Positions 48,229 to 59,781 of a stretch of 64,000 nucleotides of DNA are shown here, in pieces. Under the pieces are notes generated by a model. It did not search any database, was not told the origin of the DNA, and was given only the letters and a program-made list of their open reading frames with translations. The position numbers and the translations under genes were made by a program. The first letter of the stretch is position 1, and each line of letters starts with the position of its first letter. Origin of the DNA: Candidatus Binatus sp. (lineage in GTDB: Bacteria > Desulfobacterota > Binatia > Binatales > Binataceae); NCBI RefSeq assembly GCF_036567905.1, contig NZ_DATCTO010000013.1, forward strand, positions 31,646 to 95,645, read 5' to 3'.

Positions 48229-49449
48229 TCATGATGCTTCCGCGGGCGGCTCGCCCGCGCCGGTGCCCTCCGCACTGTAGGCATCCTCGGCTGCGGTCAG
48301 CGCCCGGCCGCGCGCAATCTCGAATCCCATCGAGCCCAGGATTTCTTCGAGTGCGTTCAGCGCCAGCATCACGTTTTCGCGCCGCGAACCTTCGCCCATC
48401 AGACCGACGCGCCAGATCTTGCCTTTGAGCGGTCCGAGTCCGGCTGCGATTTCGATATTGAACAGCCGTAATAATTCCGTTCGCACCTTCGCTTCGTCGA
48501 TTCCCGCCGGCACCGCGATCGTCGTGAGCTGCGGCAACCTGTATCCTTCCTGCGCGGCGAGCCGCAGACCCATCGCCCGCACTCCGGCCTGGAACGCGGC
48601 TGCGTTGATGCGATGCCGCCGCCATCGCGCTTCCAACCCTTCCTCGACGACGATCCGCAGCGCCTCGTAGAGCGCATAGTTCATCGTGATCGGCGCCGTA
48701 TGATGGTAGAGCCGGTCGGGTCCCCAGTACTGCTCGATCAACGCAACGTCGAAGTACCATGAGTGGCACTTCGTTTTGCGCTGGCGCACCGACTCCATCG
48801 CGCGCGCGCTGAACGTCACCGGCGCCAGCCCGGGGGGCGCGCCGAGTCCCTTTTGCGTGCAGCTGTAGCAGGCGTCGATGCCCCATTTGTCAATCTCGAC
48901 CGGCACGCACGCGAGCGATGTCACCGCGTCGATCGCCATCATCGCGCCGTGTCGATGCGCCAGCTCGGCGATTTCCTCGATCGGCTGATGTATCCCGGTC
49001 GATGTCTCGGCGTGAACTATCGCGACCAGCTTCGGGGCTTTTGCCGCGTTGAGCGCCGCCGCGACTTGCGCCGGTTCCACGATCGTTCCCCAATCCGCCT
49101 CGACCTTGTGGACCTTTGCGCCGAGTCGCGATGCGACTTCCGCCAGCCGCGTTCCGAACACACCGTTGACGCCGACCACGACCTCATCGCCGTCTTCGAT
49201 CAGATTCGCCATCACGGCTTCCATTCCCGCGGAACCGGTGCCGGAGACGGGAAACGTGATCTCGTTGCTGGTGCGCAAGACGATGCGCAGCAGCCGCTTG
49301 ATATTCTCCATCACCTTCACGAAATCCGGATCGAGGTGGCCAACGACCGGCGACACCATCGCTTTCATCACGCGCGGATTGACGTTGGATGGCCCCGGAC
49401 CGAGCAGAATCCGCGCCGCAGGCTTGAGTTCTGGAAATGAATCCGCCAC
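48229..49449 (-). CDS. Serine-pyruvate/alanine-glyoxylate-type aminotransferase
   Basis: Class V PLP aminotransferase, 406 residues. LLGPGPSNVNPRVMKAM at the start, PVSGTGSAGMEAVMANL, DAVTSLACVPVEIDKWGIDACYSCTQKGLGAPPGL with the PLP lysine in TQKGLG. It would transfer an amino group to glyoxylate, giving glycine, or use hydroxypyruvate. I chose GTG 49449 because AAGGAG is about eight bases upstream; the frame extends to 49509 without a site. Divergent from the glycolate oxidase genes, whose product glyoxylate is its likely substrate. Confidence 0.88.
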   Translation of the reverse strand: MADSFPELKPAARILLGPGPSNVNPRVMKAMVSPVVGHLDPDFVKVMENIKRLLRIVLRTSNEITFPVSGTGSAGMEAVMANLIEDGDEVVVGVNGVFGTRLAEVASRLGAKVHKVEADWGTIVEPAQVAAALNAAKAPKLVAIVHAETSTGIHQPIEEIAELAHRHGAMMAIDAVTSLACVPVEIDKWGIDACYSCTQKGLGAPPGLAPVTFSARAMESVRQRKTKCHSWYFDVALIEQYWGPDRLYHHTAPITMNYALYEALRIVVEEGLEARWRRHRINAAAFQAGVRAMGLRLAAQEGYRLPQLTTIAVPAGIDEAKVRTELLRLFNIEIAAGLGPLKGKIWRVGLMGEGSRRENVMLALNALEEILGSMGFEIARGRALTAAEDAYSAEGTGAGEPPAEAS

Positions 49450-49632
49450 GTGTGTTTCTCCTTGCAACGAATCGCCGGAGGTTTCCGCGCGCACCAGTCG
49501 CGCGCCCACGCGATTCCGGGCTGAAATCGAACCTTGCTATTATGACCGCGAAGGACCGAGCGCAAAAGCGGTACTCGCGCGCCTGATTCGCGGTCGTGGT
49601 AGAGTGCTGTGGGGATTGGACGCGCTGTCGCA

Positions 49633-51066
49633 ATGAGCACCATCGACCGCAAACTTCTCGATGAGCTTGGCGAAATTCTCGGGGCCGACGGGATCGTCTC
49701 GCGCGCCACCGAGCTGAAGGTTTACGAGTGCGACGGATGGACCATCGAGAAGAGCGCCCCCGACGTGCTGCTGCTTCCGCGCTCGACCGCGCAACTGAGC
49801 GCGATCCTCACCGCGCTGCATCGCCGCGGCATTGCCTTCGTTCCGCGCGGTGCGGGCACGGGCCTTTCGGGCGGATGCCTTTCGTTGAACGCGCCCGCGA
49901 TGATCTGCACTTCGAAGATGAACCGGATTCTGGAAATCGATTTCGCCAATCGGCGCGTCGAGGCCGAGAGCGGCGTGGTCAACCTGCACGTCACCAACGC
50001 GGTTAAGTCGAAAGGATATTTCTACGCGCCCGATCCATCGTCGCAGGTGGCATGCACCATCGGCGGCAACATTGCCGAGAATTCGGGCGGTCCGCATACC
50101 TTGAAATACGGAGTGACCACCAACCACGTGCTCGCGCTCGAAGTCGTTCTGCCCGATGGCGAGGTCGTCGAGCTCGGCGGACCGGCCGAAGAGCGATGCG
50201 GCTACGATCTGGTCGGCGCCGTCGTCGGCGCGGAGGGCACTGCGGGAATCGTAACGCGTGCAACGCTCAAGCTGATGCGCGAGCCCGAAAATCATCGCAC
50301 GCTGCTGGCCGCCTTTCCCGACGCCGACACCGCGACGCGTGCCGTCTCGATGATAATCGCATCGGGAATTGTGCCGGCCGCGCTCGAAATGATGGACCAG
50401 CTCATCATTCGCGCCGTCGAGGAGGCGTTCAATGTCGGGCTGCCGCTGGACGCGGGCGCGGTGCTGATCATCGAGCTCGAAGGTCTCGAGGCTGGACTGA
50501 CCGCCTACGCCGATGAGGTGGCGAAAACTGCGAACCTGGCCGGCGCGTCGAGCGTCAGGCTCGCGCGTGACGAAGCGGAGCGCGCGCTGTTGTGGAAGGC
50601 GCGCAAACGCGCGTTCGGTGCGGTCGGCCGCCTCGCGCCGAACTACGCGACTCAGGACGGCGTCGTTCCGCGAACCTGCCTGCCGCGGATTCTGCGCGTG
50701 ATCGCCGACGTCAGCCGTCGCTACGACTTGCGCATCGGCAACGTATTTCACGCCGGCGACGGCAATTTGCATCCGATCATTCTTTACGACGAGCGCGAAC
50801 CTGATCAGGTCCGCCGGGCAATCGACGCGGGACGCGAAATCCTCAAGGCCTGCATCGAGATGGGCGGCAGCCTCACCGGCGAGCATGGAATCGGCGTCGA
50901 GAAAATCGGCGAGATGCCGCTGATGTTCTCGCCCGACGATCTTCGCGTCATGACGGAGTTGCGCCACGTGTTCGATCCAATGGAGCGATCGAATCCCGGC
51001 AAAGTGATTCCGCAGCCAGGCGCATGCGTCGAGGTCGCCGCGCCGCGCCGGCAGGTGCCAATCTAA
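49633..51066 (+). CDS. glcD: Glycolate oxidase subunit GlcD
   Basis: FAD-linked subunit of glycolate dehydrogenase. FAD-binding type 4 domain: PRGAGTGLSGGCLSLN, SSQVACTIGGNIAENSGGPHTLKYGVTTNHVLALEVVLPDGEVVELGG (described in parts), VGAEGTAGIVTRATLKL; the C-terminal domain carries GNVFHAGDGNLHP and GSLTGEHGIGVEK. ATG 49633 is the family start; a GTG at 49609 is less likely. 477 residues. glcE and glcF follow on the same strand. Related D-lactate dehydrogenases are a lesser alternative. Confidence 0.93.
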   Translation: MSTIDRKLLDELGEILGADGIVSRATELKVYECDGWTIEKSAPDVLLLPRSTAQLSAILTALHRRGIAFVPRGAGTGLSGGCLSLNAPAMICTSKMNRILEIDFANRRVEAESGVVNLHVTNAVKSKGYFYAPDPSSQVACTIGGNIAENSGGPHTLKYGVTTNHVLALEVVLPDGEVVELGGPAEERCGYDLVGAVVGAEGTAGIVTRATLKLMREPENHRTLLAAFPDADTATRAVSMIIASGIVPAALEMMDQLIIRAVEEAFNVGLPLDAGAVLIIELEGLEAGLTAYADEVAKTANLAGASSVRLARDEAERALLWKARKRAFGAVGRLAPNYATQDGVVPRTCLPRILRVIADVSRRYDLRIGNVFHAGDGNLHPIILYDEREPDQVRRAIDAGREILKACIEMGGSLTGEHGIGVEKIGEMPLMFSPDDLRVMTELRHVFDPMERSNPGKVIPQPGACVEVAAPRRQVPI

Positions 51067-51088
51067 GGCTGCCCGTCCAACGGATATC

Positions 51089-52360
51089 GTGGCTGCCACT
51101 ACATCTTCGAATCTGGCGAACCGGCTCGACTCAATCGTCGGCGCCGGCCGCGTTCGCGCGCCAACCGATGCTGAGGCGCGCGCCGCGGATACGATCGTCG
51201 AGCCCGCCTCTGTCGAGGAAATTTGCGAGATCGTCCGGATGTGCGAAGCGGATCGGATTGCGCTCGCGCCCATTGGCGCGGCACGCTCGCTCGCGGGGAT
51301 TCGGCGCTCGCCCGTCGCGCTCGGTATCTCGATGGCGCGGCTGGCGCGAATTGTCGCCTACGAACCCGACGACATGACAATTGTTGCGGAGTCGGGAATC
51401 ACCGTCGGCAGACTGAATGCTGCCATGGCCGATTCCCGCCAGCGGCTCCCCGTCGATCCATGCAGCCCCGCGATGACGACTCTCGGCTCGTTAATCGGCG
51501 CCGCGCACTCCGGACCGCTTCGCCTTTCCGAGGGCACCTCGCGCGACCTGCTGATCGGAGTTCGCTTCGTCGGTCACGGCGGCAACCTCGTTCATGGCGG
51601 CGGCCGCGTGGTCAAAAACGTCGCCGGCTATGATTTGATGAAACTGATGGGTGGGGCATTCGGTACACTTGGAATAGTAACTGAGGCGACGTTCAAAGTG
51701 CGTCCCATCCCATCTGACTACTGTATCGCGGTCATTCCTCATGCGCGCGCAGCAGACGCGTTCGCCGCTGCCTGCATACTCAATGACTCACTGCCACTGA
51801 GTAATCTCGACATACTCAGTCCTGGCCTTGTAACTGGCTTCAATTCTGTTGGTCAATTTCTTCTTCTGGCCGGTTTTTCTGGAAGTCCACTGGAGATTGG
51901 CGACCAGGCTGACCGGATTCGCGATTTGGTCGGCGCGCGCGGTGAAATTCTGAGCGCCGACGGCGCTCTCAGGAGTTACGAGCTGCTGCGCGATATCGAT
52001 TTCCATTCGGCTCCGCTGGCCGCTCAAATCGCGGTTCCACCCGCATCCCTCGCGCGAGTGCTGGAGGCCTGCGGCAACGACACCGAATTTCGCGCTCACG
52101 CCGGCTCCGGCGTCGCACAGATAATCCTGGCCGGCGAACACAGCGCGGAGGCCGCCGCTAAAGCCATCGCGCGATGGCGTGAAGTTGCGCGCTTGGCGCG
52201 CGGCAGTCTTCGACTGATCGCCGCCGCGCCTGCCATCCGTGACTCGCTGGAATTCTTCGACACTCCCAACGCCGGCGCGCTCGCGCTTATGCGTCGGCTC
52301 AAGGCGGCCTTCGATCCGGCCGGGATCTTCAACCCCGGATGCTTCGTCGGAGGAATCTGA
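51089..52360 (+). CDS. glcE: Glycolate oxidase subunit GlcE
   Basis: Second FAD-binding type 4 subunit, 423 residues. IALAPIGAARSLAGI, TTLGSLIGAAHSGPLRLSEGTSRDLLIGVRFVG, GGRVVKNVAGYDLMKLMGGAFGTLGIVTEATFKV. The VKNVAGYD motif is typical of GlcE. GTG start, 22 bases after glcD. Its TGA overlaps the glcF ATG by one base (TGATG). Confidence 0.92.
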   Translation: MAATTSSNLANRLDSIVGAGRVRAPTDAEARAADTIVEPASVEEICEIVRMCEADRIALAPIGAARSLAGIRRSPVALGISMARLARIVAYEPDDMTIVAESGITVGRLNAAMADSRQRLPVDPCSPAMTTLGSLIGAAHSGPLRLSEGTSRDLLIGVRFVGHGGNLVHGGGRVVKNVAGYDLMKLMGGAFGTLGIVTEATFKVRPIPSDYCIAVIPHARAADAFAAACILNDSLPLSNLDILSPGLVTGFNSVGQFLLLAGFSGSPLEIGDQADRIRDLVGARGEILSADGALRSYELLRDIDFHSAPLAAQIAVPPASLARVLEACGNDTEFRAHAGSGVAQIILAGEHSAEAAAKAIARWREVARLARGSLRLIAAAPAIRDSLEFFDTPNAGALALMRRLKAAFDPAGIFNPGCFVGGI

Positions 52361-53637
52361 TGGCCGCGGCCTCCATCATGCCATTGAATCCGGTTCGCGG
52401 CGTCTCCGGCTACGACCTGCTGTTCGACTGCGTTCATTGCGGGCTCTGCGCCGAGGCTTGTCCAACCTACGTTGTAACGCGATGCGAGATGGACTCCCCG
52501 CGCGGCCGAATCTATTTGATGAAGTCGCTGGCCGAAGGTCGCATCGACCTCGACGACGACGCGGCGCGCCATTTCGATTTGTGCCTCGGATGCCGCGGTT
52601 GCGAGACCGCCTGCCCGTCCGGCGTTCATTACGGCCGCTTGATCGAGGGCACGCGTCTGCTAGTCGAGCAAAATCATCGCCGCAGCTTCGTCGATCGATT
52701 CAAGCGGCGCACCGTCGGCGCGATTTTTCCGTACCCGCATCGTCTCCGGGTGCTGCTCGCACCGCTGAAGCTTGTCGATCGCCTCGGCCTGAGACCCGCT
52801 CTGAGAGCCGTCCTGCCGCGCACGATTCACAATTGGCTCGATCTTCTTCCGCCGCTTGAACCTGACTTGCGACCGCTCGCCAGGGAAGCAACCACCGCGC
52901 CGCGCACGGACGCACCGACAGTCGTCGTGCATCGCGGATGCGTCGCGCAAGTACTTGCGAATTCGGAAAATTTGAACAGTGAGCGTCTGCTCGCCGCCGC
53001 CGGTTATCGCGTCGTCCAACTCGAACCAGTCTCATGCTGCGGAGCACTTGATCTGCATTCGGGTAACGGATCGCGAGCCCGCGATTTTGCCCGCGCGAAC
53101 GTTCGCGCGCTGAAGAATTCCGGCGCCGATGCAATCGTGTCGGCCGCGTCGGGATGCTCGGTGGCAATCGCAGAATACGGTGATTTGCTCAAAGACGAAC
53201 CGGAGTTTGCTGAAGATGCGCGCGCGGTTTCCTCGAAAGTCCGGGACCTGAGTTCGTTGCTGCTCGACGCTCCGCCGAGTCCGAAGCGCGAATTTCGATG
53301 CCGCATTACTTATCACGACGCTTGTCACCTCGTGCACGGACTCGGGGTGCGCGAAGCGCCGCGCAAATTGCTCGCCTCGATTCCGGGCGTGACGATCGTC
53401 GAGATGACGGAGTCCGAACTCTGTTGCGGTTCGGCCGGATCCTACAATCTGACCGAGCCCGCAATGGCGCGCGACTTGGCCCGGCGCAAAGCCGACAATA
53501 TTGTTGCGACCGGCGCGGACTGGGTCGTGCTGGCGAATCCCGGATGCGAGTTCCAGATCGCCGCCGAACTTCGCCGTCGCGGTTCGAGAATCAAGGTCGT
53601 CCACCTCGCAGACTTTCTCGCTATGGCGTCTAATTGA
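52360..53637 (+). CDS. glcF: Glycolate oxidase iron-sulfur subunit GlcF
   Basis: Electron-transfer subunit, 425 residues. Two [4Fe-4S] ferredoxin motifs (C24, C27, C30, C34 and C75, C78, C81, C85) and two CCG domains (EPVSCCGALDLHSG and SELCCGSAGSYNL). GGAGGA lies five bases before ATG 52360; the frame to 52339 lies within glcE. It passes electrons from GlcDE toward quinone. Confidence 0.93.
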   Translation: MAAASIMPLNPVRGVSGYDLLFDCVHCGLCAEACPTYVVTRCEMDSPRGRIYLMKSLAEGRIDLDDDAARHFDLCLGCRGCETACPSGVHYGRLIEGTRLLVEQNHRRSFVDRFKRRTVGAIFPYPHRLRVLLAPLKLVDRLGLRPALRAVLPRTIHNWLDLLPPLEPDLRPLAREATTAPRTDAPTVVVHRGCVAQVLANSENLNSERLLAAAGYRVVQLEPVSCCGALDLHSGNGSRARDFARANVRALKNSGADAIVSAASGCSVAIAEYGDLLKDEPEFAEDARAVSSKVRDLSSLLLDAPPSPKREFRCRITYHDACHLVHGLGVREAPRKLLASIPGVTIVEMTESELCCGSAGSYNLTEPAMARDLARRKADNIVATGADWVVLANPGCEFQIAAELRRRGSRIKVVHLADFLAMASN

Positions 53638-53716
53638 TCCTGTCCGATGAACGGCAGCCTGCACGAAATCAAGCTCTACTTCGCATACACGAGTCCGCTC
53701 GCGGCGCATGCAGCGA

Positions 53717-55162
53717 TCAGAGTTCCGGACTCGAAGGCAGGAAGGTCTCGCCCATCAGGTAGGCATCGACCGCGCGCGCCGCTTCGCGCCCCTCCCATAT
53801 CGCCCACACCACCAGCGATTGCCCGCGATGTGCGTCTCCGGCGGCGAAAACGCCCGGCACGCTCGACATGTAACTCTCGCACTGCACGTTGCTGCGCGGG
53901 TCGAGCTTGACACCAAGCTCCGAGATTATGCCCTCGGGCTCGGGGCCGAGAAATCCGAGCGCGAGCAGCACGAGGTCGCACTCGATCTCGAAATCGGTGC
54001 CCGGAATTTGCTCCATCACCATCCGCCCGTTGTCATGCTTCCAGTTGAGCCGCACGCCGTGGAGTTTTTTCACCACGCCGTTTTCGCCGGAAAACTTGCT
54101 GGTGTTCACGCTCCAGTCGCGCTGCACGCCCTCTTCGTGCGAGCTCGAGGTGCGCATGATCATCGGCCAGTCGGGCCACGGCATTTCGGCGGTACGCTTT
54201 TCAGGCGGCATCGGGAGCAGTTCGAACTGATGCACCACGATCGCGCCCTGGCGATTTGAGGTGCCCAGGCAATCGGAACCCGTATCGCCGCCGCCGAGAA
54301 TGACCACCCGCTTTCCGTTCGCAGTGATCTCGGCCGCCGGATCGAGCGCGTCGCCGAAGTTACGCTTGTTCTGTTGCGGCAGGAATTCCATGGCAAAATG
54401 GATTCCCTTGAGCTCCCGTCCCGGGATCGGCAGGTCACGCGGCTTGGTCGCGCCCATCGCAAGTACGATTGCGTCGTACTTCGACCGCATCTCGTCCGCG
54501 TGGATGTCGAAGCCGACGCGGCAGTTGGTGACAATCTCCAGGCCTTCGGCCTTCATTTGCTCAACGCGCCGGTTGACGATCCACTTTTCCAGCTTGAAGT
54601 CTGGAATACCGTAAGTGAGCAATCCGCCCACGCGATCCGATCGCTCGTAAAGCGTGACCGAATGTCCCGCGCGCATCAGTTGCTGCGCGCACGCCAGCCC
54701 CGACGGTCCCGAGCCCACGACCGCAACGCGCTTTCCCGACTTGCGCGCGGCCGGCTGAGGCACGATCCATTTTTCTCCCCAGGCGTGATCGATGATGTTC
54801 TTCTCAATCAGCTTGATCGTGACAGGATCGTTGTTGATGCTGAGCACGCAGGCTTCTTCGCACGGCGCGGGGCAAACTCTGCCGGTGAACTCCGGAAAGT
54901 TGTTGGTCGCGTGCAGCCGGTCGATCGCCTCGCGCCATCGGCCCCGGTAGATGAGATCGTTCCAGTCGGGAATGATGTTCCCGAGCGGGCAACCCTTGTG
55001 GCAGAAGGGAATCCCACAATCCATGCAGCGGGCGCCCTGCGCGCGCAGTTTGTCTTCGGGCATCTTGAGATCGAATTCGCGCCAATCCTTCAGGCGTTCC
55101 CTGACCGGTCGCCGCGAAGGAGTCTCGCGCTTGATCTCCATGAAGCCCGTAATCTTGCCCAT
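53717..55162 (-). CDS. gltD: Glutamate synthase small subunit
   Basis: NADPH-oxidising subunit of glutamate synthase, 481 residues. N-terminal [4Fe-4S] region with cysteines 46, 49, 54 and 58 in [19 protein letters not shown] and later [14 protein letters not shown] motif [17 protein letters not shown] and NADP motif [15 protein letters not shown]. It feeds electrons to GltB. Fifty-nine bases after gltB; last gene of the block. Convergent with glcF. Confidence 0.96.
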   Translation of the reverse strand: MGKITGFMEIKRETPSRRPVRERLKDWREFDLKMPEDKLRAQGARCMDCGIPFCHKGCPLGNIIPDWNDLIYRGRWREAIDRLHATNNFPEFTGRVCPAPCEEACVLSINNDPVTIKLIEKNIIDHAWGEKWIVPQPAARKSGKRVAVVGSGPSGLACAQQLMRAGHSVTLYERSDRVGGLLTYGIPDFKLEKWIVNRRVEQMKAEGLEIVTNCRVGFDIHADEMRSKYDAIVLAMGATKPRDLPIPGRELKGIHFAMEFLPQQNKRNFGDALDPAAEITANGKRVVILGGGDTGSDCLGTSNRQGAIVVHQFELLPMPPEKRTAEMPWPDWPMIMRTSSSHEEGVQRDWSVNTSKFSGENGVVKKLHGVRLNWKHDNGRMVMEQIPGTDFEIECDLVLLALGFLGPEPEGIISELGVKLDPRSNVQCESYMSSVPGVFAAGDAHRGQSLVVWAIWEGREAARAVDAYLMGETFLPSSPEL

Positions 55163-55221
55163 CGCAGCCGTGATCTCCCCAGTCAGGTCAGTTCTGATTA
55201 GTCAGTCGATTACTCACTCGG

Positions 55222-58200
55222 CTAAACTGCCGCCAGCCGCGCGAGATCGGAATTCATGTTGAGATGTTGCCGTTCGAGCACCATACGGTACTCAGTCGGC
55301 AATACTTTTACAAACTTCGTCGCGTAGTCGTCCCACTTGTCGAGGACTCGCCGCGCGACCGTGCTCTGCGTGTACTGCAGGTGCCGCACAATCAAGGCAT
55401 GCAACTGCTTGAGTTCGTCGCGATTGCCGATCGGACCCAACTCGACCATCCCGGTGTTGCAGCGCGACGGAAACGAGCCGTCTTCGTCAAGCACGTACGC
55501 CACACCGCCGCTCATGCCGGCTGAGAAGTTGCGGCCGGTCTTGCCTAGAACCACGACCAACCCGCGCGTCATGTACTCGCATCCATGGTCGCCCACTCCC
55601 TCGACGACCGCGTGCGCGCCGCTGTTGCGCACCGCGAATCGCTCGCCGGCTACGCCGCGGAAGAACGCTTCGCCGCCGGTGGCGCCGTAAAGCGCGACGT
55701 TGCCGACAATGATGTTGTCCTCGGCCTTGAAGGTCGCTTCTTCTGGCGGACGCACCGAGATAAATCCGCCCGAGAGTCCTTTTCCACAGTAGTCGTTCGC
55801 GTCGCCTTCGAGATGGAGCGCGATTCCCGGCGCGAGCCACGCGCCGAAACTCTGGCCGGCCGAACCTTTGAGATGAATCTGAACCGTGTAGGGCGGCAGC
55901 CCCTCCGCGCCGAAGCGGCGCGACACTTCCGCCGACAGCATCGTGCCGACGGTGCGGTTCACGTTGCGGATGGGAAGATGGATTTCGACCGGCTTGCGAT
56001 GCTCGAGCGCGTCTTTTGCAAGCTCGATGATCTGGTTGTCGAGCGCGGCGCCAAGGCCGTGATCCTGCAGCTCGACACAATGCAGCGGTTCGTCCGGCCC
56101 GACGTCGGGACGACGAAGAATATTGGCCAGATCGACGTTGCGCGCCTTCCAATGCGCGATCGCTTCGTTGGCGTCCAGGCATTCGACGTGGCCAACCATT
56201 TCGGCAACGGTGCGAAAGCCCAACTGCGCCATGTATTCGCGCAGTTCGTCCGCGATGTACATCATGAAGTTCACGACGTGCTCGGGCTTGCCCGAGAACT
56301 TCGCCCGGAGCACCGGATCCTGCGTCGCGATGCCGACCGGGCAGGTGTTGAGATGGCAGACGCGCATCATGATGCATCCCGAGGCAACCAGTGCGGCGCT
56401 GGCGAAACCGAATTCCTCGGCGCCGAGAAGGGTGGCGATAGCGACGTCGCGGCCGGTCTTGAGCTGGCCGTCGGTCTCGACGTGAATGCGTCCGCGCAGG
56501 CCGTTCATCACCAGGGTTTGCTGCGTCTCGGCCAGTCCCAGCTCCCACGGAACTCCCGCGTGCCTGATCGATTGCAGCGGAGACGCGCCGGTGCCGCCGT
56601 CGTAACCGCTAATCAGCACGACGTCGGCTTTGGCCTTTGCAACGCCCGCGGCGATGGTGCCGACGCCGACCTCGGCGACCAGCTTGACGCCGATGCGCGC
56701 GCGATTGTTGGAATTCTTGAGATCGTGGATAAGCTGCGCGAGATCTTCGATCGAATAGATGTCGTGATGCGGGGGCGGCGAGATCAATCCCACGCCGGGC
56801 GTCGAGTAGCGAATCTTCGCGATGAAATCGTCAACCTTGTGACCGGGAAGCTGGCCGCCCTCGCCGGGCTTGGCGCCCTGCGCCATCTTGATCTGGAGTT
56901 CGTCGGCGTTGACCAGGTAATGACTGGTGACGCCGAAGCGCGCCGAGGCCACCTGTTTGATCGCGCTGCGGCGGCTGTCGCCGTTGGCGTCGGGCACGAA
57001 GCGCGCCGGATCCTCGCCGCCCTCGCCGGTGTTGCTTTTGCCGCCTATCCGGTTCATGGCGATGGCGAGGTTTTCGTGCGCCTCTTTGCTGATCGATCCG
57101 AATGACATCGCGCCGGTTTTGAAGCGTTTGACGATCGCGGTGGCCGGCTCGACTTCCTCGAGCGGCACGGGCGGCCGATCAGAATTGAACTTGAGCAGCG
57201 AGCGAAGCGTGGTGAGCGAGCGACTCTGCTCGTCAATCGCCCTGGTGTAATCCTTAAACAGCCGGTAATTTCCCGAGCGCACGGAATGCTGCAGCCTGGC
57301 GATCGTGTTCGGGTTGTACATGTGGAACTCGCCGGCGCGGCGCCACTGGTACTGGCCGCCGATATCGAGATCGCCGTCGAGGTTCGCCGCCACCTTGAAC
57401 GCGTAGCTGTGACGCGCAGCCGTCTCGCGCGCGATCGCGTCGAGGCCGACGCCTGCCACCCGCGACGGCGTCCAGGTGAAGTACTTGTCGATCACGTCCT
57501 TCGCCAATCCGATCGCTTCGAAGATCTGCGCGCCGCGGTAACTCTGCGTCGTCGAGATCCCCATCTTGGACGCGACTTTGGTAATGCTCTTGGAGACGGC
57601 CTTGATGAAGTTGTGGACCGCGGTGTCTTGGTCGATGTCGCGGAGCTCGCCGTCGCGAATCATCCCCGCCATCGTCGCGTACGCGAGGTACGGATTGACG
57701 GCGCCCGCGCCGTAGCCGACCAGCAGGCAGAAATGCATCGCCTCGCGCGGTTCTCCCGACTCGACGACGAGGCCGGCCCGGGTGCGCGTCCCTTCGCGAA
57801 TCAGATGATGATGCACGGCGCCGGTCGCGAGCAGCGCCGGAATGGCGGCGTAGTCCGCGTTCACGCCACGATCCGAAAGCACGATTATCGTGTAGCCGGA
57901 TTCGATCGCGTTCGAAGCGGCGCGGCAAAGCGCGTCGAGCGCGGCGCGAAGCCCGCCTTCGCCGTCATCAACGCGGTAGAGCGTGGAAAGCGTGACGGTG
58001 CGCAGGCCCTCGACGGCCAGCCGTTTGATCCTTTGAAGCTCCTGGTTGGTGAGAAGCGGCTGCTTGAGTTGAAGCTGGCGGCAATGGAGCGGCGATTCTT
58101 CGAACAGATTATCCTCGGCGCCGATTGTCGTTTCGGTCGAGGTCACCAGTTCCTCGCGAATCGGATCGATCGGCGGATTCGTCACCTGCGCGAACAATTG

Positions 58201-59781
58201 CTTGAAGTAGTTGTAAAGCAGCTGGGGTCTGTTCGAGAGCACGGCGAGCGGAGTGTCGGTGCCCATCGAGCCGACCGGCTCCTGGCCGTTGGTAGCCATC
58301 GGCGCGAGGATCATTTTGAGATCCTCGATCGTGTAGCCAAACGATTGCTGCAGCTTGAGCAGCTCGTGCTCTTCAAAGCAGTCAACCGCTGGCGCGCCGC
58401 TGGCCTCGGGGAGCGCCTCGAGTGCGACGAGATTGGCGTCGAGCCAGGCGCGATACGGCTGTCGCGCCGCCATCGAATTCTTGATTTCTTCGTCCTGCAC
58501 GATTCGGCCGAGCGAGGTATCGACGAGAAACATTCGGCCCGGCTGCAGCCGTCCTTTGAGCGCGACGTTGCGCGGCGCGATGTCGAGGACGCCGGTCTCC
58601 GACGCCATCACCACCAATCCGTCCTTGGTCACCGTGTAGCGCGACGGACGAAGGCCGTTGCGATCGAGCACCGCGCCGATTCTGATCCCGTCGGTGAACG
58701 CAATCGACGCGGGGCCGTCCCACGGTTCCATCATGCATGAATGAAAGCGGTAGAATGCGCGCTTGCCGTCGCTCATCTGCGGGTCGTTCTGCCACGCTTC
58801 CGGAATCATCATCATCATGGCGTGCGGCAGCGAACGTCCGGTGCGAACCAGCAGTTCGAGACAATTGTCGAAGGTTGCGGAGTCGCTGCCGTTGGGCTCG
58901 ACGATCGGCAACAGCTTTTTGATCTCGTCGCCGAACAGCGGCGAAGAGAACAGCTTCTCGCGCGCGTGCATCCAGTTGATATTGCCGCGCAGCGTGTTGA
59001 TCTCGCCGTTGTGCGACATGAAGCGGTAGGGATGCGCCCGGTCCCAGCTCGGAAACGTGTTGGTCGAGAAGCGCTGATGGACCATCGCGAGCGCGGTCTT
59101 GACGGCGCCATTTAGCAAATCGGGGAAGAACTGCGGGATTTGCGTGGAGATAAGCTGACCCTTATAAACGACGGTCAGCGCCGAGAGGCTGCAAAAATAA
59201 AACAGCTCCGGATCGAACAGCCCGAGTTTTTCTGCTGCTGAAGCGGCGCGCTTGCGAATTACGTACAGCTTGCGCTCGAGCGCCTCGGCGTCGGGCAAGT
59301 CCGGGCCGCGCGCGATGAACACCTGGCGGATTGCGGGCATCCCGCGTCGCGCGATATCGCCGCACGCGGATTCGACCACCGGCACGTCGCGCCATCCGAG
59401 CAGACGCTGACCTTCCTGGTTGACGATTCTCTCGAACGCGTCCTCGCATTCCTTGCGCTTGAGCGGGTCGAGCGGCAGGAAGACCTGGCCCACGCCGTAT
59501 TCGCCGGGCGCGGGCAGTTCGAAGCCGAGCCGGGCCGCTTCGTTCGAGAAAAACTCGTGTGGAATCTGCAGCAGGATTCCAGCGCCGTCTCCCGTGCGTG
59601 GATCGCATCCGCACGCGCCGCGATGGGTCAGGTTGTCGAGCACCTGCAGCGCTTTCGCCACGATGTCATGCGAGCGCTCGCCCTTGATGTTGACGACGAA
59701 GCCAACGCCGCACGCGTCGCGCTCATAGGCGGGATCGTAGAGGCCCTGTGCTTTAGGAATGCTTCGGTAGTTGTGCATCAT
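55222..59781 (-). CDS. gltB: Glutamate synthase large subunit
   Basis: Makes two glutamates from glutamine and 2-oxoglutarate. 1519 residues. After a short propeptide, C24 in [10 protein letters not shown] is the catalytic N-terminal nucleophile of the amidotransferase domain. Then the central domain, the FMN/3Fe-4S TIM barrel with [20 protein letters not shown] and cysteines in [19 protein letters not shown], and the C-terminal beta-helix. I chose ATG 59781 because it overlaps the lrp stop as ATGA (59778-59781); the longer frame to 60039 overlaps lrp. Confidence 0.97.
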   Translation of the reverse strand: MMHNYRSIPKAQGLYDPAYERDACGVGFVVNIKGERSHDIVAKALQVLDNLTHRGACGCDPRTGDGAGILLQIPHEFFSNEAARLGFELPAPGEYGVGQVFLPLDPLKRKECEDAFERIVNQEGQRLLGWRDVPVVESACGDIARRGMPAIRQVFIARGPDLPDAEALERKLYVIRKRAASAAEKLGLFDPELFYFCSLSALTVVYKGQLISTQIPQFFPDLLNGAVKTALAMVHQRFSTNTFPSWDRAHPYRFMSHNGEINTLRGNINWMHAREKLFSSPLFGDEIKKLLPIVEPNGSDSATFDNCLELLVRTGRSLPHAMMMMIPEAWQNDPQMSDGKRAFYRFHSCMMEPWDGPASIAFTDGIRIGAVLDRNGLRPSRYTVTKDGLVVMASETGVLDIAPRNVALKGRLQPGRMFLVDTSLGRIVQDEEIKNSMAARQPYRAWLDANLVALEALPEASGAPAVDCFEEHELLKLQQSFGYTIEDLKMILAPMATNGQEPVGSMGTDTPLAVLSNRPQLLYNYFKQLFAQVTNPPIDPIREELVTSTETTIGAEDNLFEESPLHCRQLQLKQPLLTNQELQRIKRLAVEGLRTVTLSTLYRVDDGEGGLRAALDALCRAASNAIESGYTIIVLSDRGVNADYAAIPALLATGAVHHHLIREGTRTRAGLVVESGEPREAMHFCLLVGYGAGAVNPYLAYATMAGMIRDGELRDIDQDTAVHNFIKAVSKSITKVASKMGISTTQSYRGAQIFEAIGLAKDVIDKYFTWTPSRVAGVGLDAIARETAARHSYAFKVAANLDGDLDIGGQYQWRRAGEFHMYNPNTIARLQHSVRSGNYRLFKDYTRAIDEQSRSLTTLRSLLKFNSDRPPVPLEEVEPATAIVKRFKTGAMSFGSISKEAHENLAIAMNRIGGKSNTGEGGEDPARFVPDANGDSRRSAIKQVASARFGVTSHYLVNADELQIKMAQGAKPGEGGQLPGHKVDDFIAKIRYSTPGVGLISPPPHHDIYSIEDLAQLIHDLKNSNNRARIGVKLVAEVGVGTIAAGVAKAKADVVLISGYDGGTGASPLQSIRHAGVPWELGLAETQQTLVMNGLRGRIHVETDGQLKTGRDVAIATLLGAEEFGFASAALVASGCIMMRVCHLNTCPVGIATQDPVLRAKFSGKPEHVVNFMMYIADELREYMAQLGFRTVAEMVGHVECLDANEAIAHWKARNVDLANILRRPDVGPDEPLHCVELQDHGLGAALDNQIIELAKDALEHRKPVEIHLPIRNVNRTVGTMLSAEVSRRFGAEGLPPYTVQIHLKGSAGQSFGAWLAPGIALHLEGDANDYCGKGLSGGFISVRPPEEATFKAEDNIIVGNVALYGATGGEAFFRGVAGERFAVRNSGAHAVVEGVGDHGCEYMTRGLVVVLGKTGRNFSAGMSGGVAYVLDEDGSFPSRCNTGMVELGPIGNRDELKQLHALIVRHLQYTQSTVARRVLDKWDDYATKFVKVLPTEYRMVLERQHLNMNSDLARLAAV

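Noticed and set aside
49450..49632. Promoter pair between the aminotransferase and glcD
   Set aside because: A CATAAT-like -10 exists on the minus strand but no acceptable -35; too weak to list as a feature.
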